A DNA stretch of 27,641 nucleotides from Fimiplasma intestinipullorum (GCA_018715065.1 DVMJ01000017.1:1-27641); one strand, 5' to 3'. Positions 7,142 to 16,323 are shown, counted from the stretch's first letter. The notes: generated from the sequence alone by a model not told the origin. Numbers and translations are program-made.

Positions 7142-8983
7142 ATGCAAGCTATGGTCAAAAGATTTTTCGCATGGCTGATTAAATATCGAAGCCTGTATAT
7201 CATCAGTTTACTCACTCTGCTTTGTGTGGAACTGTTGAACCATCCGTCATTGAATTTGATTGAATATGGGGCATGGATCCTGACCCATTTACAGATGATG
7301 ATCATGAACTATATCCTTTATTTAAATATTGCTGTTGTTCTTTTCCTGATCATCCGACGCATGAGCATTGCCAATATGATCCTCTCAGTCGTGATGATCG
7401 TGATCGGTATCTGCAACTATTTTAAACTCTGTATGAAAGGAGAGAACGTGGTCCTCTGGGATGCGTTAAATCTGCAGGCAGCAACCGATGTAATGAGCGA
7501 ACTGTCTTTCGATATCACCTGGCAGATCATCTTAACCGTGGCCATCGGCCTTGGGATCGTGATCTGGCAGATCATCGATTTCCGTAAGGAAACCTGGGTC
7601 AAACCGAAATTTCGTTATCTGGTCGTTGCACTCGTCATCTTCTCCACGATGACGATCGGTGTTGTCTCCAACAACAATGTCCTGAAAGGACTGAATATTA
7701 CCAATTCTGACTGGAATCAAGACAAGAACTATCGTGAAAACGGCTTTCTGCTCTGTTTTTTTATGAATTTAAAAAATATGATGGTTGTTGAACCGGCGAA
7801 TTACTCAGCCAAGACACTTGAGGAAATCAACCGTCGGATCGATGCTATCGAAACACCGGAGCCTGTCGATGTCGATCATCCCAATATCATCGTCGTGATG
7901 GGTGAATCCTTTGCGGATATCACGATTGCCAACGATGGCTTAAGTTTTGATGAGCCACTCACGCCTTTCATCGATTCGTTGAACGATAATGTCCTTAAAG
8001 GCAATCTGCTGGTCTCTATTTTTGGAGGCGGTACAGCCAATACTGAGTTTGAATTTCTGACCGGTCATTCAATGGCACACCTGCCCGAAGGCAGCGTCGC
8101 TTATGACCATTATATTGATGATCACTGTGACAGCATGGTACAGACCCTCAAGGACGAAGGTTATGATACGCTGGCCATCCATCCGTATCTCGAAACCTTC
8201 TGGAGCCGCGACGAGGTCTATCCTCTAATGGGCTTTGATGACTTTATCAGTGAAGATGACTTTGCCAAGGATGCCAAACGCATCAAGGGCTATGTTAGTG
8301 ACGAAGCGGTCTATGAGCAGATCGTAGCGAGCTACGAACAGCAAAACAGTACGAGCGCCAATCCTTTATTCACCTTTGTGGTTACGATGGAAAATCATAC
8401 GCCTTACTCCGACACCTCCAACGGGACGGTCGGTATTCAGGGTGATGACAAACTCTTTAATGCCGAAGGGAAAGAAGAGGCAAGCATCCATGCCCGCGGC
8501 GTTCAGGACGCTGATGCCATGTATCAAAAACTCGTCACTTACTTCTCGACGGTGGACGAACCAACGATCGTCGTCATGTTTGGTGATCACCATCCTTTCA
8601 TCAGTTCCATCATCAATAATGATGCCGATCATTTAGATGAAGTCAATAAGTATAAAACACCATTTGTGATCTGGGCCAATTACGAGATTGAGACCCAGAC
8701 AGATATGACGGTCTCCTCTTCGGCTTTAGGTGCCTACACACTGCTGAATGCAGGGATCGATCTGCCAAACTATTTTAAATATAACTATTATGCTTCCACG
8801 CTCTTAGCCGGCTACAACAGCTACTTCATCCTCGGTAAGGACGGCACGTTCTATACCTGGCAGGATGAACTGCCCGCCGATATTCAGCAATTCCTGGATG
8901 ATCATGAGATCCTTCAGTATGACCTGATGTTTGGCGAAGGCTATGACCGGGACTATCTTTGGCAACAGGCTGCTCCATCGTGA
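7142..8983 (+). CDS. LtaS-type lipoteichoic acid synthase / phosphoglycerol transferase
   Basis: This 613-residue membrane enzyme polymerises glycerol-phosphate from phosphatidylglycerol onto a glycolipid on the outer face of the membrane. Five hydrophobic segments (about residues 17-37, 51-70, 73-92, 125-142, 158-175) precede an extracellular sulfatase-fold domain. Family hallmarks are present: MGES with Glu about 255, GGGTANTEFE with the catalytic Thr about 298, MENHTPY with His about 419, and FGDHHP with Asp-His about 482-483. These match the metal and nucleophile positions known in Staphylococcus aureus LtaS. The start at 7142 is set by AAGGAGG seven bases upstream. Upstream lie a good promoter and a Pho-box-like array; a terminator overlaps the stop. 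It could instead be a related phosphoglycerol transferase acting on another glycan. Confidence 0.88.
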   Translation: MQAMVKRFFAWLIKYRSLYIISLLTLLCVELLNHPSLNLIEYGAWILTHLQMMIMNYILYLNIAVVLFLIIRRMSIANMILSVVMIVIGICNYFKLCMKGENVVLWDALNLQAATDVMSELSFDITWQIILTVAIGLGIVIWQIIDFRKETWVKPKFRYLVVALVIFSTMTIGVVSNNNVLKGLNITNSDWNQDKNYRENGFLLCFFMNLKNMMVVEPANYSAKTLEEINRRIDAIETPEPVDVDHPNIIVVMGESFADITIANDGLSFDEPLTPFIDSLNDNVLKGNLLVSIFGGGTANTEFEFLTGHSMAHLPEGSVAYDHYIDDHCDSMVQTLKDEGYDTLAIHPYLETFWSRDEVYPLMGFDDFISEDDFAKDAKRIKGYVSDEAVYEQIVASYEQQNSTSANPLFTFVVTMENHTPYSDTSNGTVGIQGDDKLFNAEGKEEASIHARGVQDADAMYQKLVTYFSTVDEPTIVVMFGDHHPFISSIINNDADHLDEVNKYKTPFVIWANYEIETQTDMTVSSSALGAYTLLNAGIDLPNYFKYNYYASTLLAGYNSYFILGKDGTFYTWQDELPADIQQFLDDHEILQYDLMFGEGYDRDYLWQQAAPS

Positions 8984-8994
8984 GCAGCTTTTTT
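8969..8994 (+). terminator. Terminator overlapping the LTA synthase stop codon
   Basis: GCTGCTC (8969-8975) and GAGCAGC (8982-8988) form a 7-bp stem followed by six T (8989-8994). The TGA stop (8981-8983) straddles loop and stem, so the last four codons before it are part of the hairpin. Confidence 0.8.
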
Positions 8995-9004
8995 ATCATC
9001 CTGG

Positions 9005-9032
9005 TTGACTTTGAAAGAAAAGAGCATATAAT
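9005..9032 (+). promoter_or_regulatory. Promoter of the marR-ABC operon
   Basis: TTGACT (9005-9010), a 16-bp spacer and a perfect TATAAT (9027-9032), 55 bp before the MarR start codon. Confidence 0.7.
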
Positions 9033-9041
9033 ACTTAAGTA

Positions 9042-9065
9042 AGTTAACATTTAAGTTGGTTAACT
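9042..9065. promoter_or_regulatory. Candidate MarR operator
   Basis: AGTTAAC (9042-9048) and GTTAACT (9059-9065) are perfect inverted half-sites with a 10-bp spacer. A further palindrome, ACTTAAGT (9033-9040), sits right after the -10 box. The dyad covers the likely start of the transcript, the usual place for autorepression by a MarR dimer. Confidence 0.5.
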
Positions 9066-9087
9066 ATTTAGGAAAAGAGGTGCGAAT

Positions 9088-9564
9088 ATGAACGAAATGG
9101 ACATCATTCATCAGCTGATGCGCATGCTGTATCTTTATAAAAAAGAGACCGTGATGGAAAAGAAGCATCAGTCTGAGCTTTCTCGACGTGATCTGATGCT
9201 CTTGGAGGTCATCCGTCACATGAATCAATGCCATCCCGTCAAGATGAGTGATATCAGTCACTATCTGGACATTACCCCTGCCGCAGTCAGTCAAAGTGTC
9301 CGTGATTTTGAAAAAAAAGGCTGGGTCAAACGCGTCACCCCCGAAAATGACCGGCGCAGTGTCTATGTCAATATCACCGCTGACGCCGTCCAGTTATTAA
9401 AGCGATACGAGGCGCATTTAAAGGAAAACCTGAAGACATTTATTACCACTTTAGGGCCTGAAGACGCCCAGGCCTTTGTACGTATTGTCGAGAAAGGACT
9501 GCAATTTATGAAAGAACACCAGCATTTACACATTGAAGAGATGAAAAGAGATTCCAATGTTTAA
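9088..9564 (+). CDS. MarR-family transcriptional regulator
   Basis: 158 residues, the usual MarR length. The winged helix-turn-helix spans about residues 33-100: MSDISHYLDITPAAVSQSVR as the HTH, then KKGWVKRVTPENDRRSVYV as the wing with the family's conserved D-R-R. Terminal helices would form the dimer interface. The start has AAGAGG nine bases upstream. Its last eight bases overlap the start of the first ABC exporter gene, so the three genes form one operon. MarR proteins commonly repress their own operon until a small ligand releases them, and a dyad in the promoter region (9042-9065) fits this. The ligand is unknown; a drug, a toxic metabolite or a peptide is plausible given the exporter. 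Confidence 0.9.
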   Translation: MNEMDIIHQLMRMLYLYKKETVMEKKHQSELSRRDLMLLEVIRHMNQCHPVKMSDISHYLDITPAAVSQSVRDFEKKGWVKRVTPENDRRSVYVNITADAVQLLKRYEAHLKENLKTFITTLGPEDAQAFVRIVEKGLQFMKEHQHLHIEEMKRDSNV

Positions 9565-11818
9565 ACTTAGAAAGTATGTCCGTCCTTTTCTAGGTTCCAT
9601 TCTAGTCATCATCGCCCTTCTTTTCGGACAGGCGATGTGTGAACTAGCCATGCCGGATTACATGTCCGATATTGTCAATGTCGGTATCAATGCCGGAGGA
9701 ATCGAGAATGGTGTCTTCGACGCGTTAAGCGAAACGCGTTACGACCAATTAGCTCTATTGATGAATGAGGAAGAAAAAACGATCTTCCAGAACAGCTATA
9801 CGCTGACAACACCCCAGAGCGCTACCGAAAGCGAACGTGAGAAATATCCAGCCTTAGCGAATGAGAACGTCTACATCCTCAATGACCTTTCCAGCCAGGA
9901 AAAAGAAGCGCTGAATCAGGCGCTCAGTCAGGCTGAAGCGATGGTGATGAGCCTTGAACAGCTGACCGCCAATACTGATCTAGCCAGTCTCAATGAACAG
10001 CAGCAACAGATCCTGACAGTCCTGGAAAACCTGCCTGAAGGAACGACCATCTTTGATATCCTGGCAAAGATGCCTCAAAAGACCTTAGATACCTTGCGCG
10101 AACAATTTGCCAGCTATACCGAAGTGATGGGACAAAGTACCCTGGATACCGCGAATGCGTCCTTAGTCAAGCAGGAATATCAATCGTTGGGCATGAATAC
10201 TGACCATATCCAATATCGCTATTTGTTTGAAAACGGTGCGAAAATGTTATTCGTCGCCCTGGCCTCAGCCGCCTTGGCGGTGGCGGTAGGCTTTTTAGCC
10301 AGCCGGGTAGCTGCCGGTTTCTCCCGCGACCTCAGAAGAGATGTCTTCGGGAAAGTGGAAAGTTTTTCCAACGCAGAGTTTAACCAGTTTTCCACCAACA
10401 CGCTGATCACCCGGACCACCAATGACGTGCAACAAATCCAAATGGTGCTGGTCATGATCTTGCGGATCGTCATCTATGCCCCTATTATTGGGATCGGTGC
10501 GATCATCAAAGTCCTGCAATCCGATGCCAACATGACCTGGATCATCGCGCTGGTTGTCGTGATCATTTTAGGGATCATGCTCAGTGCCTTTGTACTGGTC
10601 CTGCCTAAATTCAGGATCCAACAGAAATTATTAGATAAACTCAACTCCGTTGTGCGTGAATTTCTGGAAGGAATGCCCGTCATTCGTGCTTTCAATAACC
10701 AGCAAGAAGAACAACAAAAATTCCGTCAAGCCAATAACGATATCATGAGAACGGCTTTATTTACCGGTCGTGCCATGGGTTCTCTGATGCCATTGATCAT
10801 GCTGGTGATGAACTGCTCCTCAATCTTAATTGTCTGGGTCGGTTCCCATCAGATTGATGCGGGCAGTCTGCAGGTCGGCGATATGATGGCCTTTATGCAG
10901 TATGCCATGCAGATCATCATGGCCTTTATGATGATCACGATGATCTCGATCATGCTGCCTAGAGCCAGTGTGGCTGCCGGACGTATCGTCGAAGTCCTGC
11001 AGACCAAACCGGCCATCCTCGAAGCTAAAGACCCTGTGGCCTTCGACCCTGCCAGAAAAGGACAGGTTTCCTTCCAGCATGTCAGCTTCCGCTACCCGGG
11101 AGCTGAAGAAGAAGTGCTCCACGACCTCAGCTTTACCTGTGAACCCGGCAAGACGACCGCTTTTATCGGCAGTACCGGTTCAGGTAAATCCACGATCGTC
11201 AATCTGGTTCCGCGTTTCTTTGATGTCACGGAAGGAAAGATCCTGGTTGATGGTGTAGATCTTCGTGAAGCCGATATCCATGATCTCAGAGATCGGATCG
11301 GTTATGTCCCCCAAAAAGCCAGTCTGTTCAGTGGAACGATTGAAAGCAACCTGCGCTATGCCAATGAAGATGCCACCGATGAGCAGTTAAAAGAAGCCGC
11401 TAAGATTGCCCAGGCATTGGATTTCATCGAAGCCAAACCGGACGGTTTCGCAAGTGAGATTGCCCAGGGCGGAACCAATGTTTCCGGTGGACAGCGTCAG
11501 CGTCTATCGATTGCCCGAGCGCTCGTTAAACAGCCTGAGATTTTTATCTTTGATGATACCTTCTCGGCCCTGGACTTCAAGACCGATGCCCAGTTAAGAA
11601 AAGAATTAAATCAGCTTTGCGAGAAGAAGCAATCCACCGTTCTCTTAGTGGCCCAGCGTATCTCCTCCATCATGCACGCCGATCAGATCATCGTCATCGA
11701 CAATGGTCGCATCGTCGGACGCGGAAAACATCAGGAGCTTTTAGAAAACTGTGACGTCTACAAAGAAATTGCTTATAGCCAATTGTCAAAGGAGGAACTC
11801 GAAAATGCCAGGTCCTAA
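9557..11818 (+). CDS. Heterodimeric ABC exporter half, degenerate-site subunit with large external insertion
   Basis: 753 residues, about 150-180 more than a standard half-exporter. After the first membrane helix (about residues 12-33) comes a hydrophilic, Gln/Glu-rich block (about 40-220) before the second helix (near 226). By topology this block is extracytoplasmic. The rest is the usual six-helix domain followed by the ATPase: Walker A GSTGSGKST near 538, signature VSGGQRQR near 642, Walker B IFIFDD near 662. The catalytic Glu after Walker B is Asp, so its own site is degenerate. This matches the inactive-site partner in LmrC/TM287-type pairs. The start ATG overlaps marR by 8 bp with GAGA-rich weak ribosome signals, suggesting coupling. 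The partner gene follows with a 14-bp overlap. The substrate is unknown, and multidrug or peptide export is inference. Confidence 0.9.
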   Translation: MFKLRKYVRPFLGSILVIIALLFGQAMCELAMPDYMSDIVNVGINAGGIENGVFDALSETRYDQLALLMNEEEKTIFQNSYTLTTPQSATESEREKYPALANENVYILNDLSSQEKEALNQALSQAEAMVMSLEQLTANTDLASLNEQQQQILTVLENLPEGTTIFDILAKMPQKTLDTLREQFASYTEVMGQSTLDTANASLVKQEYQSLGMNTDHIQYRYLFENGAKMLFVALASAALAVAVGFLASRVAAGFSRDLRRDVFGKVESFSNAEFNQFSTNTLITRTTNDVQQIQMVLVMILRIVIYAPIIGIGAIIKVLQSDANMTWIIALVVVIILGIMLSAFVLVLPKFRIQQKLLDKLNSVVREFLEGMPVIRAFNNQQEEQQKFRQANNDIMRTALFTGRAMGSLMPLIMLVMNCSSILIVWVGSHQIDAGSLQVGDMMAFMQYAMQIIMAFMMITMISIMLPRASVAAGRIVEVLQTKPAILEAKDPVAFDPARKGQVSFQHVSFRYPGAEEEVLHDLSFTCEPGKTTAFIGSTGSGKSTIVNLVPRFFDVTEGKILVDGVDLREADIHDLRDRIGYVPQKASLFSGTIESNLRYANEDATDEQLKEAAKIAQALDFIEAKPDGFASEIAQGGTNVSGGQRQRLSIARALVKQPEIFIFDDTFSALDFKTDAQLRKELNQLCEKKQSTVLLVAQRISSIMHADQIIVIDNGRIVGRGKHQELLENCDVYKEIAYSQLSKEELENARS

Positions 11819-13634
11819 CCACGGTCGTGGTGCCCGCAGCAATGAAAAAGCCAAAAACTTTAAAGGTACCATGCTTAAACTCATTCAATATTTAAAACCT
11901 TATTATATACAGATCTTCTTTTCACTCATCTTTGCGGTCTTCTCGACCATCTTCATGGTCGTCGGACCTAAGATCCTCGGTACTGCAACTACAGCCCTGA
12001 CCGAAGGCTTTATGAATAAGGTCAGAGGCGTTGGCGGGATTGATTTTGGTCGGATCGGCCAGATCCTGATCTTCCTTGTATGTATCTACTGTGTTTCCGC
12101 TTTATGCAACTTTATTCAAAGCTGGCTGATGGCCGGTGTTGCCCAAAAAGTGTCCTTTAACTTGCGTCAGGAAATGGCTAAGAAGATCGACACTCTGCCA
12201 TTTCGCTATTTCGATGGCCAGACGCATGGGGAAGTGCTTTCCCGCTTTTCCAACGATGTCGATACCATCCAACAGACCATGAACCAGTCCCTTTCCCAGA
12301 TGTTGACCTCCGTTGTTCAGCTGATCGGATTTTTGATCATGATGCTCTCCATCAGCTGGCAAATGACACTGATGGCATTGCTGGTCGTGCCGCTCTCTCT
12401 CTTGTTGATCACCAATGTCGTTAAGCATTCACAGAAATACTTCATGGCGCAACAGAAATCATTGGGTGATGTCAACGGTCACATCGAAGAGATGTACACC
12501 AGTCACACGGTCATGAAAGCCTTCAATGGAGAAGAAAAAAGTATCCGTGAATTCGATGCCTACAACCAGCAACTCTATGATTCGGCCTGGCGTTCCCAAT
12601 TTCTAAGTGGGCTCATGCAGCCCATCAGTGCCTTTGTCGGTAACTTAGGCTATGTTGGGGTTGTCATTTTAGGTGGTTATCTGGCAATCAATGGTGTCAT
12701 CGAGATTGGTGATATTCAAGCCTTCATCACCTATGTCCGCAACTTCAACCAGCCCATCAGCCAGGTCGCTCAGACCATGAATGTCTTACAGTCTACAGCT
12801 GCTGCGGCTGAACGTGTTTTTGAATTTTTGGAAGAAACAGAAGAAGTGCCTGAAACAGAACAGCCAATCGAAATCTGGGATGCCGACGGCCAAAGCAAGA
12901 TTGAAGGTCAGGTCACTTTCGATCATGTCCGCTTCGGATATCAGCCAGATAAGATCATCATTCATGATTTCTCAGCCAATATCAAGGCCGGTCAAAAAGT
13001 TGCCATCGTTGGTCCGACCGGTGCAGGCAAAACGACCATGATCAAGCTATTGATGCGCTTCTACGAACTTAATGGCGGTTCTATTGCCATCGATGGTATC
13101 CCAACGACTTCCCTGCGTCGTGCCGATCTGCGCTCTTTATTTGGGATGGTCCTGCAGGATGCCTGGCTGTTTAATGGGACGGTCATGGAAAATCTGCGTT
13201 ATGGACGATTGGAAGCGACTGATGACGAAGTCATGCAGGCAGCCGATGCCGCCTATGTTGATCATTTTATTCGAACCCTCGATCACGGCTATCAGACCAT
13301 GATCAACGAAGAGAGCAGCAACATCTCGCAGGGACAAAAACAGCTGTTGACCATCGCCCGGGCCTTCCTGGCAGATCCAAAGATCCTGATCTTGGATGAA
13401 GCGACCTCCAGTGTCGATACAAGAACGGAGATCCTGATTCAAAAAGGCATGGATAAGCTGATGGAAAATCGGACCAGCTTCATTATTGCGCATCGTCTTT
13501 CCACCATCCGCGACGCCGATTTGATCCTTGTCATGAGAGATGGTGACATTGTCGAAGTCGGTAATCATGAATCATTAATGAAACAAAATGGCTTCTATAC
13601 ACAGCTCTATAACTCGCAATTTGAAGAAGTCTAA
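11805..13634 (+). CDS. Heterodimeric ABC exporter half, catalytic-site subunit
   Basis: 609 residues from ATG 11805, chosen because AAAGGAGG lies upstream and the N-terminus then reads MPGPNHGRGA, a Gly/Arg-rich lead typical of this subfamily. An earlier in-frame start lacks a ribosome site. Six membrane helices (about residues 35-330) precede the ATPase with Walker A GPTGAGKTT near 403, signature ISQGQKQL near 506 and Walker B ILILDEATSS near 527. Walker B carries the catalytic Glu, while the signature has Q in place of the second residue (SQGQ). Together with its partner it gives one canonical and one degenerate ATP site, as in LmrCD, BmrCD and TM287/288. It overlaps the preceding gene by 14 bp and is closed by a hairpin just after the stop. 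It acts in the cytoplasmic membrane. Confidence 0.92.
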   Translation: MPGPNHGRGARSNEKAKNFKGTMLKLIQYLKPYYIQIFFSLIFAVFSTIFMVVGPKILGTATTALTEGFMNKVRGVGGIDFGRIGQILIFLVCIYCVSALCNFIQSWLMAGVAQKVSFNLRQEMAKKIDTLPFRYFDGQTHGEVLSRFSNDVDTIQQTMNQSLSQMLTSVVQLIGFLIMMLSISWQMTLMALLVVPLSLLLITNVVKHSQKYFMAQQKSLGDVNGHIEEMYTSHTVMKAFNGEEKSIREFDAYNQQLYDSAWRSQFLSGLMQPISAFVGNLGYVGVVILGGYLAINGVIEIGDIQAFITYVRNFNQPISQVAQTMNVLQSTAAAAERVFEFLEETEEVPETEQPIEIWDADGQSKIEGQVTFDHVRFGYQPDKIIIHDFSANIKAGQKVAIVGPTGAGKTTMIKLLMRFYELNGGSIAIDGIPTTSLRRADLRSLFGMVLQDAWLFNGTVMENLRYGRLEATDDEVMQAADAAYVDHFIRTLDHGYQTMINEESSNISQGQKQLLTIARAFLADPKILILDEATSSVDTRTEILIQKGMDKLMENRTSFIIAHRLSTIRDADLILVMRDGDIVEVGNHESLMKQNGFYTQLYNSQFEEV

Positions 13635-13636
13635 CG

Positions 13637-13662
13637 GCGCTCATTGGAGCGCTGTTTCATTT
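13637..13662 (+). terminator. Terminator of the marR-ABC operon
   Basis: GCGCTC (13637-13642), loop ATTG and GAGCGC (13647-13652), followed by TGTTTCATTT, an imperfect T-run. It starts two bases after the stop codon. Confidence 0.6.
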
Positions 13663-13684
13663 ACGAAAAAAGTCACAATTTAAC

Positions 13685-13713
13685 TTGCTTTCGACACAAA
13701 GTGTCACTATAAT
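13685..13713 (+). promoter_or_regulatory. Promoter with palindrome in the spacer
   Basis: TTGCTT (13685-13690), a 17-bp spacer and a perfect TATAAT (13708-13713). The spacer holds GACAC-AAA-GTGTC (13693-13705), a perfect 5-bp dyad placed where a repressor or a MerR-like activator would sit. Confidence 0.6.
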
Positions 13714-13753
13714 GGAAGAGCCAAATTTAAAATTAAAGGAGCTCCCGTACGTT

Positions 13754-14635
13754 ATGGTTTATGCAGAAGCAACAAAACAGAAAAGAATTCATAAGCACTT
13801 AGTCTCACTGATCTGTGTGATTCTTTCGGCCCTGATCATGGCCGCCAATATTAAATCCTTTGTGCGCGCCGGAGACCTGTTTCCTGGTGGGTTTACAGGC
13901 TTGACCGTGCTGATTCAACGCATTGCATCTGAGTATTTTCATTTTGAAATTTCCTATACCCTGGTCAACGTGACTTTAAATGCCATCCCGGCCGTCATCG
14001 GTTATAAGACCATCGGTCGTAAGTTTACTTTCTATTCTCTGCTAATGGTCTTTTTGTCCGGTTTATTTGTAGACTTTTTTCCTAATATTGCGATTACTTC
14101 AGACCGCTTGCTGGTCTCAGTTTTCGGTGGCATGATCAATGGTGTCGCCATCTGTGTTGCCCTGCACGGTAAAGCCAGCAGCGGCGGGACGGACTTTATC
14201 GCCGTTTACTTATCTAATAAATTCAATGCCTCCTCCTGGGGAACGGTCTTGGCGCTGAATGCCATCATGCTTTCTGTTGCCGGTGTACTCTTTGGCTGGG
14301 AAGCCGCCCTCTACTCCATCATCTTCCAGTTCGTTTCCACCAATGTGATCAACTACTTGCATAAAGACTACTCAAAAGCCACTCTGAATATAATCACGAC
14401 CAAACCGGATGAGATCATCAATCCGCTGATGGCTTATACACACCATGCGATTTCCCGTTTTGAGGGCGTGGGCTGTTATTCTAAAACCCCGCGTACCCTC
14501 TTATATATCGTGGTTTCTGAAAGCGAAGTCAAGGATGTCGTTCACTTCGTTCGTCAATATGACCCTCAAGCCTTTATCAATATCCAGCGTTCCGAAGGAC
14601 TGGAAGGACGCTTCTATCATGAACCAATCGAATAA
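13754..14635 (+). CDS. YitT-family (DUF161/DUF2179) membrane protein
   Basis: 293 residues, the usual YitT length. An N-terminal membrane part of about five or six helices (YitT_membrane/DUF161) contains the family's glycine-rich F-P-G-G-F-T-G-L near residue 45 and K-A-S-S-G-G-T-D-F near residue 140. A cytoplasmic DUF2179 domain follows (about 210-285, with RFEGVGCYSKTPRTLLYIV). The family's function is unproven; transport is often assumed. Start 13754 is the first ATG after AAAGGAG (13735-13741), with a rather long 12-base gap. The in-frame TTG at 13685 is the -35 box, and the ATG at 13712 overlaps the -10 box. The gene is monocistronic, with its own promoter and terminator. Confidence 0.85.
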   Translation: MVYAEATKQKRIHKHLVSLICVILSALIMAANIKSFVRAGDLFPGGFTGLTVLIQRIASEYFHFEISYTLVNVTLNAIPAVIGYKTIGRKFTFYSLLMVFLSGLFVDFFPNIAITSDRLLVSVFGGMINGVAICVALHGKASSGGTDFIAVYLSNKFNASSWGTVLALNAIMLSVAGVLFGWEAALYSIIFQFVSTNVINYLHKDYSKATLNIITTKPDEIINPLMAYTHHAISRFEGVGCYSKTPRTLLYIVVSESEVKDVVHFVRQYDPQAFINIQRSEGLEGRFYHEPIE

Positions 14636-14642
14636 TCATCCT

Positions 14643-14673
14643 GGAATCATCGCTTGCGATGGTTCCTTTTTTT
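14643..14673 (+). terminator. Terminator of the YitT gene
   Basis: GGAATCATCGC (14643-14653) pairs with GCGATGGTTCC (14656-14666), with one G-T pair, followed by seven T. Confidence 0.85.
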
Positions 14674-14826
14674 AACCCTTTCACCTAAAAAAATCAAAAT
14701 ACAGACAGAGCAGAGAAACGTTTTGCAGCTGGTCCCAACTCACTTGATGAAGCACAAAAAGAACCGACACATATTTCCTTTATTTCTACAAAGCGAATCA
14801 CACATTTATATTTATACAAAACCGTA

Positions 14827-14855
14827 TTCCCTTTCTTCTGGAAATGCGCTATAAT
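14827..14855 (+). promoter_or_regulatory. Promoter of pepD
   Basis: A perfect TATAAT (14850-14855) with a weak -35 (TTCCCT, 14827-14832) at 17 bp. The start codon lies 24 bp downstream, behind AAGGAGG. Confidence 0.5.
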
Positions 14856-14879
14856 AAGTAAAAAATAAGGAGGTTCATT

Positions 14880-16316
14880 ATGAGTGTATTAGATCAAAGT
14901 AAAAGCTACTTCAAATATTTTGAAGAAATTACCAAAATTCCCCATGGCTCTTACAACGAGAAAGCCTTGGCGGATTACATTGAAAACTTTGCAAAAGTTC
15001 GCGGCCTACAATATAAGCGTGATGAGATGGACAATGTGATTGTCTATAAAGAAGCCACACCGGGCTATGAAGATCATGCCCCTGTGATGCTGCAGGGCCA
15101 TATCGATATGGTCAATGAAAAAAATAATGACAGTGATCATGATTTCGATAAGGATCCGTTAGATCTTTATATTGAGGACGGTTGGTTACATGCACACGGG
15201 ACCACTTTAGGTGCCGATGATGGGGTGGCTGTGGCTTATATGCTGGCTTTGCTGGATGCTAATGATGTCAAGCACCCTGCTTTAGACTGTGTTTTTACAG
15301 TACAGGAGGAAGTCGGTCTCTTTGGAGCAGCCAATATCAAGAAAGAAGACATCCGTGCCCGTCGTATGATCAATATGGACAGCGGCGGTGAAACGCATAC
15401 GAGTGTTTCTTCTTCCGGCGGACGTCGTTCCATTGTTTCTAAACCATATCGAATGCAGGACAACACGCTCATGACCTATCAGTTGGATATTACCGGTCTG
15501 TTAGGCGGTCATTCCGGCGGCTGCATTGCCTTAGAAAGAGGGAATGCGAATAAACTGGCCATCCGCATCCTGCACGATATGTTGATTCGTGGGGTCAACT
15601 TCCAGTTAGTCTGGCTCAATGGCGGCTTAAAAGAAAATGCCATTCCACGTGAATGTACCATTCAGTTTGCGACAGATACCCCTGAAACACGTCTATCAGA
15701 ACTGTTGGTTGAATCTGTTGAAAAGATCCAAACTGAGCTTGAATTCAGCGATGCCGGTTTCAAGGCTGCGCTTCAGATCATTCCAACCGCCCCACAGGCC
15801 ATGGATACCAAGACCAGTCAGGATATCATCCGGATGATCTATCTCCTGCCAAACGGCTTCAAGGCACGTTCGATGAAGATTCAGGGACTGACGACAGTCT
15901 CACTGAATTTAGGGGTCTTAAGAACCGAAGAGGGCAAAGTCACCTGCTATTTCTCTGTCCGCAGCCCAATGCCAGGAGCCATTGAACAGCTTTCTGACGA
16001 GATTGATGAAGTTGCCAGCATCTTCCAGGCAACAACGGAACATTGTGCCGATTACCCAGGTTGGAACTACGAGGAACATTCACCAATGCGTGAAAGCATG
16101 CGTCAAATGGTCAAGGAATATTTCAATGCAGACCTTCAGGAACATGCGGGACATGGCGGACTGGAAACGGGCGTTTTCAAAGGCGAAATGCCGGATATGG
16201 ACATTGTCACTTTCGGTCCGATCTCACAAGGTGCACATACACCGGATGAGTGTCTGAATCTCGAGTCCTTTGAACGCTGCTATGGCGCACTTTGCTACTG
16301 GTTAGAACGTTTATAA
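14880..16316 (+). CDS. pepD: Aminoacyl-histidine dipeptidase (PepD-like, M20C)
   Basis: This cytosolic metallopeptidase hydrolyses dipeptides such as Xaa-His and takes part in peptide nutrition. Its 478 residues match the family. Co-catalytic zinc motifs are visible: QGHIDMV with His about 74, GTTLGADDGVAVAY with the bridging Asp about 113, VQEEVGLFGA with the catalytic and ligand Glu pair about 143, and NMDSG with Asp about 170. The C-terminal GPISQGAHTPDE, with a His ligand, completes the site. The lid domain shows GLLGGHSGG near residue 208. The start has AAGGAGG seven bases upstream. It is a single gene, ending at a bidirectional terminator shared with the convergent lysR gene. Confidence 0.92.
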   Translation: MSVLDQSKSYFKYFEEITKIPHGSYNEKALADYIENFAKVRGLQYKRDEMDNVIVYKEATPGYEDHAPVMLQGHIDMVNEKNNDSDHDFDKDPLDLYIEDGWLHAHGTTLGADDGVAVAYMLALLDANDVKHPALDCVFTVQEEVGLFGAANIKKEDIRARRMINMDSGGETHTSVSSSGGRRSIVSKPYRMQDNTLMTYQLDITGLLGGHSGGCIALERGNANKLAIRILHDMLIRGVNFQLVWLNGGLKENAIPRECTIQFATDTPETRLSELLVESVEKIQTELEFSDAGFKAALQIIPTAPQAMDTKTSQDIIRMIYLLPNGFKARSMKIQGLTTVSLNLGVLRTEEGKVTCYFSVRSPMPGAIEQLSDEIDEVASIFQATTEHCADYPGWNYEEHSPMRESMRQMVKEYFNADLQEHAGHGGLETGVFKGEMPDMDIVTFGPISQGAHTPDECLNLESFERCYGALCYWLERL

Positions 16317-16323
16317 GCAATCG

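Noticed and set aside
11751..11804. Longer N-terminus for the second exporter subunit
   Set aside because: It would lie fully inside the preceding gene with no ribosome site; AAAGGAGG precedes ATG 11805.
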